The notes beneath the pieces were generated by a model, which saw only the letters and a list, made by a program, of their open reading frames with translations, ran no database searches and was not told where the DNA came from. Below, piece by piece: positions 8,774-17,044 of a stretch of 64,000 nt of DNA. The DNA comes from VAZQ01 sp963739175 (lineage in GTDB: Bacteria > Pseudomonadota > Alphaproteobacteria > Rhizobiales > Xanthobacteraceae). A program made the position numbers and the translations under genes. Where the stretch lies: positions 310,001-374,000 of the forward strand of contig CAVTZH010000007.1 in NCBI GenBank assembly GCA_963739175.1, written 5' to 3'. Numbering within the stretch: the first letter of the stretch is position 1; each line of letters begins with the position of its first letter.

Positions 8774-9112
8774 TTAGATTGCGTCGAGACCGGACTCCCC
8801 CGTTCTGATCCGGATAGCTTCTTCAATATTGGAGACGAAGATTTTGCCGTCGCCGATCCGCCCGGTCTGGGCGGCCCGGCGGATCGCCTCGGTGGCCTTT
8901 TCGACCATGTCGTCGCCGAGGACAATCTCGATCTTCACTTTGGGCAGAAAATCGACGACGTACTCGGCGCCACGGTAGAGCTCCGTGTGACCTTTCTGGC
9001 GGCCGAAACCCTTAGCCTCGGTCACGGTGATGCCCTGCAGACCGACTTCCTGCAATGCTTCTTTCACCTCATCGAGCTTGAAGGGTTTGATGATGGCCTC
9101 GATTTTTTTCAT
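8774..9112 (-). CDS. glnB: Nitrogen regulatory protein PII
   Basis: 112 residues, exactly PII length. It binds ATP/ADP and 2-oxoglutarate and signals nitrogen status to GlnD/GlnE, NtrB and other partners. The T-loop contains the uridylylation target Tyr51 in YRGAEYVVDFLPK. The ATP-binding VEKATEAIRRAAQTGRIGDG segment and the C-terminal IRIRTGE motif are intact. It is the first gene of the glnB-glnA unit, with a possible sigma-54 promoter about 65 bp upstream. Confidence 0.97.
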   Translation of the reverse strand: MKKIEAIIKPFKLDEVKEALQEVGLQGITVTEAKGFGRQKGHTELYRGAEYVVDFLPKVKIEIVLGDDMVEKATEAIRRAAQTGRIGDGKIFVSNIEEAIRIRTGESGLDAI

Positions 9113-9175
9113 ATCTTGAACGTCTCCTGGCCCGCCGCAGCCGTACTCCGGCGGGTCGAACCCGCGTTGCAGTTA

Positions 9176-9190
9176 GCAGGCTCCATGCCA
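9176..9190 (-). promoter_or_regulatory. Possible sigma-54 (-24/-12) promoter of glnBA
   Basis: Read on the minus strand this is TGGCATGGAGCCTGC, which matches TGGCAC-N5-TTGC at eight of ten defined positions with correct spacing of the GG and GC elements. The predicted transcription start lies about 50 bases before the glnB ATG. NtrC/sigma-54 control of glnB is established in Bradyrhizobium. No NtrC site was identified by eye. Confidence 0.5.
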
Positions 9191-9382
9191 AAGCCTGCGG
9201 TGGCCTAAAAGATCGTCAGTTTCCAATGCGTTACGGGCATTGCCGGAGCTGCTTTCGACATCAGCCGAGGCAGCCGTGGTGAAATTATAATCAGTTTGCA
9301 CAATCCGTGACCAGGGCCAGGCTAGCCCCTTGGCCCCGGCTTTGAAATTTGCCTCGCCGCGAAGCATTCTGCCGCCTACCGA

Positions 9383-10890
9383 ATGGCATGCATGATCGAG
9401 CTTTTGACCAACGCCGAAATGGGCGAGGCGGACCGCCTCACGATCGCGGGCGGCGTTCCCGGTATTGACCTCATGGAGCGCGCCGGGGTCGCGGTCGCCA
9501 ACGGCGTCATGCTGCGGCATCCGCCGAAGTCGCGGGTCGCGGTCGTGGCCGGCTCCGGCAACAATGGCGGCGACGGCTTCGTTGCGGCGCGGCTGCTGGC
9601 GGAACGCGGCTACGCGGTCGAGGTGTTGCGCGTGGGGTCGAGCGAACTGCGCGGCGACGCGGCCACCGCCGCGCGACGCTGGACCGGCACGACGGCGCCG
9701 GCGACCGCCGAGCGATTGGCTGGTGCCGACGCCATCATCGATGCGCTGTTCGGCGCCGGGCTCGACCGGCCGGTGGAAGGCAACGCCCGCGCGATCATCG
9801 AGGCGATGAACGCGGCGGCGTGTCCGATCCATGCGGTCGACCTTCCGAGCGGCATCAACGGCAATACCGGCGCGGTGATGGGCGCCGCGGTGCGCGCGAC
9901 CGAGACGGTGACGTTCTTCCGCGAGAAGCCCGGCCATCTGCTGCTGCCGGGACGGTTGCATTGCGGGCGCATTTCCGTCGCCGACATCGGAATTCCCGCA
10001 AACGTGCTCCAGCAAATCCGCCCGGCGACATTCCGCAATGCGCCCGCGCTCTGGATCGAGCAGTTTCCGCGCCCGCGTCTCGACGGTCACAAATACACCC
10101 GCGGACATGCGGTGGTGCTGTCCGGCGGCATCGACTCGACTGGCGCCGCGCGGCTGGCGGCACGCGGGGCGCTGCGCGCGGGCGCCGGCCTCGTCACGAT
10201 CGCGTCGCCGCGTGGGGCGCTGGTGGTCAACGCGGTGACAAGCCTCGCGGTGATGGTGCGCGCGGTCGATGACGCGCCCGAGCTCTCGGCGTTCCTGGCC
10301 GATACCCGCCGCAACGTCGCCGTGCTCGGACCCGGCGGCGGGGTGGGTCCCAAGATGCGCGAGCATGGTGCTGGCGGCGCTCAAGGCCGACCCGGCGGTG
10401 GTGCTCGATGCCGATGCGCTCACGAGCTTTGCCGGCGAGCTGCCGGCGCTGACCGCCGCGATCAAGGGCCGGCACGGCGCCGGTGCTGCTGACCCCGCAC
10501 GAAGGCGAGTTCAGCCGCCTGTTCAGCGACTTGAAAGAGGCGGCTGAGGCGCCGTCAAAGCTCGCGCGGGCGCGCGCCGCGGCGGCCGCGACCGGCGCGG
10601 TCGTGCTGCTGAAGGGCGGCGATACCGTGGTCGCGGCGCCGGACGGGCGGGCGGCGATCGCCGGCAACGCCTCGGCCTGGCTGGCGACCGCGGGCTCCGG
10701 CGACGTGCTCGCCGGCTTCTGCGCGGGGCTTCTCGCGCAGCAAATGCCGGCGTTTGAGGCCGCCTGCGCGGCGGTCTGGCTGCATGGCGAGGCGGGGACC
10801 GAAGCCGGGCCGGGGCTTATTTCCGAGGACCTGCCCGAGGCGCTGCCGGCGGTCTACCGCCGGCTGTTGCGCGGGCTCTTGGGCTCTTGA
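9383..10890 (+). CDS. nnrD: Bifunctional NAD(P)H-hydrate epimerase / ADP-dependent dehydratase, two +1 frameshifts
   Basis: About 501 residues after removing two extra bases (near 10361-10364 and 10465-10482). The N-terminal YjeF_N epimerase domain shows VVAGSGNNGGDGFVAARLL and DALFGAGLDRP. The C-terminal carbohydrate-kinase-like dehydratase domain shows VLGPGGGVGPKMR, VLDADALTSF, LLTPHEGEFSRLF and the catalytic NASAWLATAGSGDVLAG block. Together they repair hydrated NAD(P)H. It sits between glnB and tRNA-Leu/tig, a conserved neighbourhood in Bradyrhizobiaceae-like genomes. Both domains are complete across the breaks, so sequence error is likelier than decay. Confidence 0.88.
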
Positions 10891-10982
10891 ACCGCCTGCC
10901 ATTTTTCGCGTGTGCACGGGAGTTGCCGCGTGATATAAGCCGCGCCGCCCGGCCGCTGCTATTTGGCGCCCAGGTGCCCTCT

Positions 10983-11067
10983 GCGGGCGTGGCGGAATTG
11001 GTAGACGCGCGGGATTTAGGTTCCCGTGTCGCAAGACGTGGGGGTTCGAGCCCCTCCGCCCGCACCA
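10983..11067 (+). tRNA. tRNA-Leu (anticodon TAG)
   Basis: An 85-base tRNA with encoded CCA. The acceptor GCGGGCG pairs with CGCCCGC. The anticodon stem CGGGA/TCCCG encloses TTTAGGT, giving anticodon TAG (reads CUA and other CUN codons). It has a class II long variable arm (TGTCGCAAGACG region) and the GGTTCGAGCC T-loop. It lies 92 bp after nnrD and 72 bp before tig. Confidence 0.97.
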
Positions 11068-11139
11068 ATCCAGAGGGGTATCCGCCGCACCTGTCGTCAA
11101 CCGTCATGCGCCGCTCTCGGCCGCAGAGTCATTGAAACC

Positions 11140-12502
11140 ATGCAAGTCACAGAAACAGTTTCCGACGGTCTCAAGCGCGAATTCCAGGTGACGGTGCCGG
11201 CCGCCGACCTCGAAACGCGGATGGCAGGGCGGCTCGCCGAGCTGAAGGGCCGCGTGCAGATGCGCGGCTTCCGTCCCGGCAAGGTGCCGGTGACGCATCT
11301 GCGCAAGGTCTATGGCCGCTCGGTGATGGCGGAGACGGTCGAGACCGTGATCCGCGAGCTCAACGCGCAGATCGTCGAGGAGCGGGGGCTGCGGCTTGCG
11401 CGCGAGCCGAAGGTCACGATCCCGAACGAGGAGACCGAGGTCGACCGCGTCATCAGCGGCAAGGCCGATCTCGCTTACACGCTGTCGTTCGAGGTGCTGC
11501 CGGCGATCACGCTCGCCGACTTCGGCACCATCAAGCTGGAAAAGCTGGTCGCCGAGGTCGCCGACAGCGAGGTCGACGACGCGCTCAAGCAGATCGCCGA
11601 GCAGAACAAACCGTATGCGGCGAAGGCCGAGGGCGCCAAGGTCGAGAACGGCGACCGCGTGGTGATCGACTTCGTCGGCCGCGTCGACGGCACCGCGTTC
11701 CCCGGCGGCACCGGCAACGACGTCGCCGTGACGGTCGGCTCGAACCAGTTCATCCCGGGCTTCGAAGAGCAGCTCGTCGGCCTTGGCGCCGGCGAAACCC
11801 GCGTGGTCAAGGTGACCTTCCCGGAGAGCTATCCGACCGAGACGCTCGCCGGCAAAGCCGCCGAGTTCGACGTCACCGCCAAATCGATCGAGGCGCCGAA
11901 AGAGGTCACCATCGACGAGGAGTTCGCGAAGTCGCTCGGCCTGGAGTCGCTCGAAAAGCTGCAAGGACGCGATCAAGGATCGCATCGCGCGCGAGCACGC
12001 CACCATGAGCCGGCAGAAGCTCAAGCGCAAACTGCTCGATCAGCTCGACGCGCTGCACAAGTTCGCGCCGCCGCCGACGCTGGTCGAGGACGAGTTCAAC
12101 TCGATCTGGGCCACCATCGAAGGCGACCTCAAGCGGCAGAACCGCACCTTCGCCGACGAAGGCACCACCGAGGAGAAGGCGCGCGAGGAATACCGCGCCA
12201 TCGCCGAGCGGCGCGTGCGGCTCGGCCTGCTGCTCGCCGAGATCGGCGACAAGAACAACATCAAGGTCTCGGACGAGGAAATCCAGCGCGCGATCGTCGA
12301 GCGCGCGCGCCAGATCCCCGGCCGCGAGCAGGAAGTGTGGGACTATTACCGCAAGAACCCGCAAGCCATGGCCGGCATCCGCGCGCCGATCTACGAAGAG
12401 AAGGTGGTCGACTTCCTGCTCGAGCTCGCCAAGGTCACCGACAAGACCGTGACCAAGGAAGAGCTGTTCAAGGAAGACGAGGAAGAGACGGCCAAGGCGT
12501 GA
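11140..12502 (+). CDS. tig: Trigger factor (ribosome-associated chaperone / PPIase), one +1 frameshift
   Basis: About 453 residues if one extra base near 11962 is removed (the coding sense passes from LESLEKL to KDRIAREHATMSRQKLKR). The N-terminal ribosome-binding signature GFRPGKVP is at residues 43-50. The FKBP-type peptidyl-prolyl isomerase domain covers roughly 150-240 (GDRVVIDFVGRVDG, FIPGFEEQLVG). The C-terminal chaperone arms follow (LLAEIGDKNNIKVSDEEI, GREQEVWDYYRKNP). It acts on nascent chains at the ribosome exit. In relatives it lies immediately before clpP; here a 4-kb accessory block intervenes. Confidence 0.94.
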
Positions 12503-12511
12503 TCGCAACGC

Positions 12512-12533
12512 AGCGGCCGGGAAAACCCGGCCG
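12512..12533 (+). terminator. Hairpin after tig
   Basis: 9-bp GC-rich stem GCGGCCGGG / CCCGGCCGC around an AAAA loop, 10 bp after the tig stop. There is no long T-run, so termination strength is uncertain. Confidence 0.45.
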
Positions 12534-12559
12534 CCGCATCGTTTCCCTCACATCAGCGT

Positions 12560-12639
12560 GTAGGATGGGTTGAGCCCTTGCGAAACCCATCGCTCTTGCC
12601 AAGAGCGTGATGGGTTTCGCTGCGCTCAACCCATCCTAC
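12560..12639. repeat. 80-bp near-perfect palindromic REP-like element
   Basis: The outer arms GTAGGATGGGTTGAGC and GCTCAACCCATCCTAC are exact complements. Inner arms GCGAAACCCATC/GATGGGTTTCGC and GCTCTTG/CAAGAGC continue the pairing almost to the centre. Extended palindromes of this type are dispersed in many alphaproteobacterial genomes. It lies between convergent genes and could also act as a terminator. Confidence 0.85.
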
Positions 12640-12673
12640 GATTTTGCGCCACCGCGTCGATGCAGAGATCGCG

Positions 12674-13342
12674 TCAATTGCCGACGAAGCAATAGAGCAG
12701 CCCGGCGCCGCCGGACGAGATCAGGTTGTCCTGGCTGCATCCGCGCGAGCCGTGCGACGAGTTCCACGACGTCATGTGCCGGCTCTTCTTGCCCAAGCCG
12801 CTGCGGTCGTGATGGCCGACGATGGCCGAGCCTTCGCTGCTGCTGGTCCAGTTGCCGCACGTCGTATCGCCGCCGGCGGTCGAGAACATGCCCTGCGGGT
12901 CCGAGCCGGTCAGGACGTCGTGCTGGTTGGGCTTGTCGCCGCTGCCGCCGACGACCTCGCCTTTCTCGGTCAGCCCGGTCTGCTTGTTGATGTTGACGTT
13001 GTCCGAGTGCAGGTCGGCGACGCTCTTGGCCACCATCACGCCCTTGGCGTTGTGCCACGGGCCCTTGCCGATGCGCTCGCGCGCGTTCTCGCCGGCGTCG
13101 CCTTTCGGCAGCGTCGTGCTCAGGTAGGCCTTCCAGTTGGTCTCTTTCGAGCCGGCCGCCTTGGCCAGCGCCGCGCAATGCGCGTCGGCGCCGGCAATCC
13201 CGCCGAGGTCGGCGCCCTTGCCCTTGCCGACGCTGGTGATGAAGAACGTCATGCCGGGCTGCTGGGCATGCACCGAAGCGGTCACCACGATGGTGGTGGC
13301 GGCCAAGGCCGCGAATAACGAAACGCCAAGTTTCTTGGTCAT
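12674..13342 (-). CDS. Secreted lectin-like (endostatin/C-type-lectin fold) protein
   Basis: 222 residues with a clear signal peptide (MTKKLGV start, hydrophobic FAALAATTIVVTAS, cleavage near VHAQ). The mature part has MTFFITSVGKGKGADLGG followed by ADAHCAALA, WKAYLS, CGNWTSS and SRGCS. This pattern resembles bacterial proteins of the collagen NC10/endostatin or lectin-like fold, with cysteines spaced for disulfides. The biological ligand is unknown. It is transcribed toward tig and separated from it by the palindromic element. Confidence 0.6.
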   Translation of the reverse strand: MTKKLGVSLFAALAATTIVVTASVHAQQPGMTFFITSVGKGKGADLGGIAGADAHCAALAKAAGSKETNWKAYLSTTLPKGDAGENARERIGKGPWHNAKGVMVAKSVADLHSDNVNINKQTGLTEKGEVVGGSGDKPNQHDVLTGSDPQGMFSTAGGDTTCGNWTSSSEGSAIVGHHDRSGLGKKSRHMTSWNSSHGSRGCSQDNLISSGGAGLLYCFVGN

Positions 13343-13506
13343 GCGACTCCTCCCTCTCACTGACACCGGCCGTGACGGCGTGCCGTCCGGCCGTGGCTGA
13401 GGCTATGCTCCTGGCGGACGGCTGAAAAGGGAGGGGCGGCCACCGTTTTGGCCCGCAGCAAGGAGCCGCATTTCGCTACCGTCCGATGCGGGCTACACTT
13501 TCGGCA

Positions 13507-14478
13507 ATGTCCGCATCCGCCCGCGCATCGATCGTCCTCGTGGCGCTGTTCTGCGCGGCGCCGTCGCTCGTCATCGCACAAGAGAGCTATCCCAATCGTC
13601 CGGTGCGCGTGATCGTGCCGCTCTCCGCCGGCGGTTCGGCGGACGTGATCCCGCGTCTGGTGGCGGAGAAGCTGACGCAACGCTTCGGCCAGACTTTTGT
13701 GATCGAGAACCGCCCCGGCGCGACCGGCGGCGTCGGCGCCGAGGTGGTCTTCAAGGCGGAGCCGGACGGCTACACGCTGCTCGCCACCACGCCGCCCGTG
13801 CTGGTGATCAACGAGAGCCTTTACCGGAAAATCGCGTACGACCCGCGCGCGTTCGTGCCGGTCTCGATCGTGTCGGCGCTGTCGAACGTGCTGGCGGTCA
13901 GCAACAAGGCCCCGTTCACGACGCTCGACGGTCTCATTGCCTTCGCCAAGGCCAATCCGGACAAGCTCAACTACGCGTCGCCCGGCCTCGGCTCATCGCA
14001 GCATCTCGCCATGGAGTGGCTGAAGTCGCTGGCGGGGATCAAGCTCACGCACGTTCCGTATGGTGGGACCGGGCCGGCGCTGAACGACGTGATCGCCGGC
14101 CATGTCGACGTCATGTTCGCCGGCGCGGTCTCGGTGCTGCCCCTGATGGCGGGCAAGCGCCTGCGCGGCATCGCGGTCGACAGCGAGAAGCGCATCGTCG
14201 AATTGCCCGATGTGCCGACTGTGGCGGAGACATTTCCGGGCTATGTGGTGACGAGCTGGAACGCGTGGGTCGCGCCGCCGAAGACCGATGCCGGCATCGT
14301 CGCCAAGCTGTCGGCAGCGATCGCCGAGGTGGTCCGCCAGCCCGACGTGAACAAGCGGCTGCGCGACATGACGGCGATCCCGGTTGGCAATACGCCGGCG
14401 GAAGCGGCGACGCGGATCGCGCAAGAGCGCGAGCGCTGGGGGAAGATCATCGCGACTGCCGGGATCAAGGCGCAGTGA
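13507..14478 (+). CDS. Tripartite tricarboxylate (Bug/TctC) periplasmic binding protein
   Basis: About 323 residues: signal peptide ending near VIAQE, then the Bug-family hallmarks YPNRPVRVIVPLSAGGSADV, VIENRPGATGGVGAE, EPDGYTLL, NYASPGLGSSQHLA and HVPYGGTGPALNDV. Bug proteins bind small carboxylates for TctAB-type transporters or serve as sensors. No tctA/tctB gene is in the window, so this is one of five orphan binding proteins. ATG at 13507 is favoured over 13486 because the signal peptide begins there. Confidence 0.88.
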   Translation: MSASARASIVLVALFCAAPSLVIAQESYPNRPVRVIVPLSAGGSADVIPRLVAEKLTQRFGQTFVIENRPGATGGVGAEVVFKAEPDGYTLLATTPPVLVINESLYRKIAYDPRAFVPVSIVSALSNVLAVSNKAPFTTLDGLIAFAKANPDKLNYASPGLGSSQHLAMEWLKSLAGIKLTHVPYGGTGPALNDVIAGHVDVMFAGAVSVLPLMAGKRLRGIAVDSEKRIVELPDVPTVAETFPGYVVTSWNAWVAPPKTDAGIVAKLSAAIAEVVRQPDVNKRLRDMTAIPVGNTPAEAATRIAQERERWGKIIATAGIKAQ

Positions 14479-14563
14479 CGCCGCCGCTCTGAAGCCGCTA
14501 GCGACCGCGTTCTCGTTATTCTGATTGCGCCGGTAGCGTTGCCGCGCGACGGATGTGCGCTGA

Positions 14564-14950
14564 TCAGCGTTTCCGTGGCTTGTCCGCCGACTGGTACATT
14601 GAAAGGACATGCCCCTCCGGGTCCTTGATTTCCGCCGACCAGCCGCCCGGCGCGTGACTGACAGGCGTCACGATCGTGACGCCCTTGCCCGCCAGCTCCG
14701 AGACCATGTCGTCGATGCCGCCCTCCGCGATCTCGAACGTGACAATCGGCGTGTTGCCCGGCCGCAACTCCTGCTTGACGAAGACCAATTCCACGCCGTT
14801 GGTCGTCGTAGCTGTCAGCCAGGGATTGCCGGCGCCGTCATCGTCCATCCGCTGAACCGCCAAGCCAAGCACGTCCCGGTAGAACGCCTCGGTACGGTTG
14901 ACCTCGTTGACATAGTAGCAGACAGCACCCAGCCGGCACTTGGCGAACAT
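14564..14950 (-). CDS. VOC-family protein downstream of sigma factor
   Basis: 128 residues with the glyoxalase-like fold: CRLGAVCYYVNEVNRTEAFYRDVLG at the first module (shown here in two overlapping halves, CRLGAVCYYV and NEVNRTEAFYRDVLG), IVTFEIAEGGIDDMV at the second, and a C-terminal IKDPEGHVLSMYQ strand. The Glu of DPEGH is the usual metal-ligand position. It begins 12 bp after the stop of the sigma-factor-like gene and is probably co-transcribed with it. Substrate unknown. Confidence 0.78.
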   Translation of the reverse strand: MFAKCRLGAVCYYVNEVNRTEAFYRDVLGLAVQRMDDDGAGNPWLTATTTNGVELVFVKQELRPGNTPIVTFEIAEGGIDDMVSELAGKGVTIVTPVSHAPGGWSAEIKDPEGHVLSMYQSADKPRKR

Positions 14951-14962
14951 GGACCTACTCCT

Positions 14963-15598
14963 TTAGTGGTTCGAGCCGCTATCCAGTTGCCGAGCCCCCG
15001 GTTTTCGTGAGGTGCTGACGACAAAAAGGTGCCCGTCGGAATCATGGCTGGCGAGCACAACGCCCGGGCTCCGGGCTGGCGGCAGAAGCGCGCGCCGAAT
15101 GATGCCGAAATTGAGCGTGCCGCTGAGCCCGGATACATCCTCCAGCGAGCCCCCGCCTTCGGCGCGCCAACGGCGCCGGATGTCGGCGATGCGTCGACGC
15201 AAGGCAGGCTCATTCATCCGAAGCAGCCAAAGGATCTCATGCTTGCTGTGGCCCGTCAGAACCAGCAGCGCTGTGGTGCGGAGCTTCGGCGGGAGCCGTT
15301 CCACGAACCACGCCGGGACCTCCGCACTCTGGCCGGCGTGCGCGTCCATCGAGGCGGCGCGCTGCTCGCGGGTCCGCCTGCGAACAGCAGTACGTGCATC
15401 GAACAAGGCGCGCCTGCGAAGTGCACCGACAAACCACCGGCGATTGGCGGCGCAGGAGAGGTCGCCCCTGCCGGCCTCAACTGCCGCAAGCCAGACCGTC
15501 TGAAAAAGGTCCTCTGCTTCCGGCCGCCTACGGGCGGCTCGCTCAGCCTCCCGCAAGAGTTGGGAGAACAAGAGTTGGGAGAATATGCTTGGCGGCAC
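14963..15598 (-). CDS. ECF-like RNA polymerase sigma factor with C-terminal extension
   Basis: About 211 residues from GTG at 15598, which has GGAGAG six bases upstream. A region-2-like block (AEDLFQTVWLAAVEAGRGDL) is followed by a region-4-like helix-turn-helix (VERLPPKLRTTALLVLTGHS, then LLRMNEPALRRRIADIRRRW). After region 4 there is an unusual tail of about 55 residues beginning near GTLNFGIIRRALLPP and rich in beta-type residues. No anti-sigma gene is adjacent; instead the gene is coupled to a VOC-fold gene. A 15-bp direct repeat at the 5' end duplicates FSQLL. The assignment to an ECF family is moderate. Confidence 0.62.
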   Translation of the reverse strand: MPPSIFSQLLFSQLLREAERAARRRPEAEDLFQTVWLAAVEAGRGDLSCAANRRWFVGALRRRALFDARTAVRRRTREQRAASMDAHAGQSAEVPAWFVERLPPKLRTTALLVLTGHSKHEILWLLRMNEPALRRRIADIRRRWRAEGGGSLEDVSGLSGTLNFGIIRRALLPPARSPGVVLASHDSDGHLFVVSTSRKPGARQLDSGSNH

Positions 15599-15660
15599 GT
15601 TAGCTCTCCGCACCTGGTGAGCGCCCCTTGAGCCCGTTGAGATCGGCTCCCGCGCTAATT

Positions 15661-15700
15661 GAGCCCACGCACTAGAAGCCGAGCCCACGCACTAGAAGCA
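15661..15700. repeat. 20-bp direct tandem repeat (x2)
   Basis: GAGCCCACGCACTAGAAGCC is followed immediately by a second copy differing only in the last base. It spans the stop codon of the Sel1-repeat gene and the upstream side of the sigma-factor gene. Confidence 0.9.
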
Positions 15701-16540
15701 TAGTGTGGTCACCACGCTGCCACGCTTGTCCTTGATCACCCAGGGACACTTGGCCCGCTGCAGCGCGACCTTGGCATCTTCATTGCCGAGCGCCGCCGCC
15801 TTTTCGTAATAGGCCCGGGCGGCGCTTGCATCCTGCGGCCCGCCGCGTCCGGCCTGCGCGAATGCGCCCATCCGCTCCAACGCCCCGGGGTGACCTTGCG
15901 CCGCGGCCTTCTCGAACCATCCCCGCGCCGCCACATCGTCGCGCGGTCCGCCGATGCCGTCCGACGCCATCAGCCCGAGCTGATACTGCGCTTCCGGCGA
16001 ACCCAACTCCGCCGCTTTCACGAACAGGGCTCTCGACCTGGGGTCGGATGGAGGCGCGCCGCCGGTGAGCGCTGCCAGATTGGTGACGCCGCGCGGATTG
16101 CCGGCCGCGGCGGCGCGCTCGAACAACGTCCGCGCCTGGGCTTCGTCCTTGGGCACGCCGGTGCCGGTCCCGAACATCACGCCGAGCTCGACCATGGCGG
16201 TCGTGCTGCCCTTGTCGATCGCCTTGCGATAGGCGCCGACCGCGTCCGGCCATTGTTGCGCGGCCGCATAGGCGCGGCCGAGCTGGTAGAGCGCGCGCCG
16301 CGACTTGGCGCCGGCGACCCTGCAATATTTGATCGCGGTCGCGATATCGGACGGCGCGATGTCGCGAACGCCTTTCACGTCCGCCGGCCGGTCCGGATCG
16401 GTCGGGTCGGCGGCGACGCGGTCGCACAGTGCCAGATCGGCGGATTGCGCACGGATCGGCGCGCGATCCGAGGCGACGAGCGCGACGATCACGACGCCCA
16501 CCGCACACGCCATCGATGCCGCATTCGATCGGCGGACCAT
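15692..16540 (-). CDS. Exported Sel1-repeat (tetratricopeptide-like) protein
   Basis: 282 residues. The N-terminal hydrophobic stretch (SMACAVGVVIVALVASD) is a signal peptide. At least five Sel1-like repeats follow, for example AMVELGVMFGTGTGVPKDEA, AQYQLGLMASDGIGGPRDD and ALERMGAFAQAGRGGPQDA. They form an alpha-solenoid for protein-protein contacts, often in envelope or exopolysaccharide regulation. The C-terminus CPWVIKDKRGSVVTTLCF is separate from the repeats and has two cysteines. ATG at 16540 is preferred because the signal peptide starts there. Confidence 0.82.
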   Translation of the reverse strand: MVRRSNAASMACAVGVVIVALVASDRAPIRAQSADLALCDRVAADPTDPDRPADVKGVRDIAPSDIATAIKYCRVAGAKSRRALYQLGRAYAAAQQWPDAVGAYRKAIDKGSTTAMVELGVMFGTGTGVPKDEAQARTLFERAAAAGNPRGVTNLAALTGGAPPSDPRSRALFVKAAELGSPEAQYQLGLMASDGIGGPRDDVAARGWFEKAAAQGHPGALERMGAFAQAGRGGPQDASAARAYYEKAAALGNEDAKVALQRAKCPWVIKDKRGSVVTTLCF

Positions 16541-16670
16541 GACCCCCTCGGCCTCGTACCCGGTATTCCAGCTTACGGCCGTGGGCCTGCGGCCAGCAAG
16601 CCGTGCGGGCCCGGGCGGGGAAGGAACCAATCCGCCAAGGGTAGGGGGTGCGACGGGGCCCCTTGCACCT

Positions 16671-16712
16671 TATCTTCGTCAACGGGCGCCATATCTTCGT
16701 CAACGGACGCCA
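16671..16712. repeat. 21-bp direct tandem repeat (x2)
   Basis: TATCTTCGTCAACGGGCGCCA is repeated immediately with one substitution (GGGC to GGAC). It lies in the intergenic region between the divergent Sel1 gene and the zinc-finger/clpP operon. Confidence 0.9.
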
Positions 16713-16813
16713 TGCCTCATTGCCACCAGACTTTAAGGATGAATCCCGAGTAATGGGGCGTTGCCGGCTGCCGTAATGCTTTGGTTCGCCGAATCGTGGA
16801 TAAGGAGCCCCAC

Positions 16814-17044
16814 ATGATCGACTTGCGACCTGCTACAACGTTGGCGCGCATCGGTCGTTTGTTCCGGCCGCCGCTCGCGTGCTCGTTCTGCGGCCGGGAT
16901 GCCCACCAGGTGGATCGCCTTGTCGCCGGCGCATCTGCGCATATTTGTGATGACTGCATAACCAAGTGCCTCGACGTCCTGGAGCGACATCCGAAGGACC
17001 AGGGGCTTGCGAACGAGGCAGACCGCCCGAAGGATCATTCATGA
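16814..17044 (+). CDS. Free-standing ClpX-type zinc-binding domain protein
   Basis: 76 residues. The core LACSFCGRDAHQVDRLVAG followed by HICDDCITKCLDVLERHP aligns with the N-terminal zf-C4 domain of the ClpX encoded 1.1 kb downstream (SFCGKSQHEVRKLIAG, FICDECVELCMDI), including the four zinc-ligand cysteines (CxxC...CxxC). No AAA+ domain is attached. The start at 16814 has AAGGAG seven bases upstream. The stop overlaps the clpP start (ATGA), so translation is coupled to clpP. In ClpX this domain dimerises and recruits adaptors and substrates, so this protein could modulate ClpXP; that function is inference. Confidence 0.8.
   Translation: MIDLRPATTLARIGRLFRPPLACSFCGRDAHQVDRLVAGASAHICDDCITKCLDVLERHPKDQGLANEADRPKDHS

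Noticed and set aside
7214..9208. Plus-strand open frame of over 650 codons opposite glnA and glnB
   Set aside because: glnA and glnB on the minus strand are unambiguous, and the plus-strand product is His/Arg/Asp-rich without motifs.
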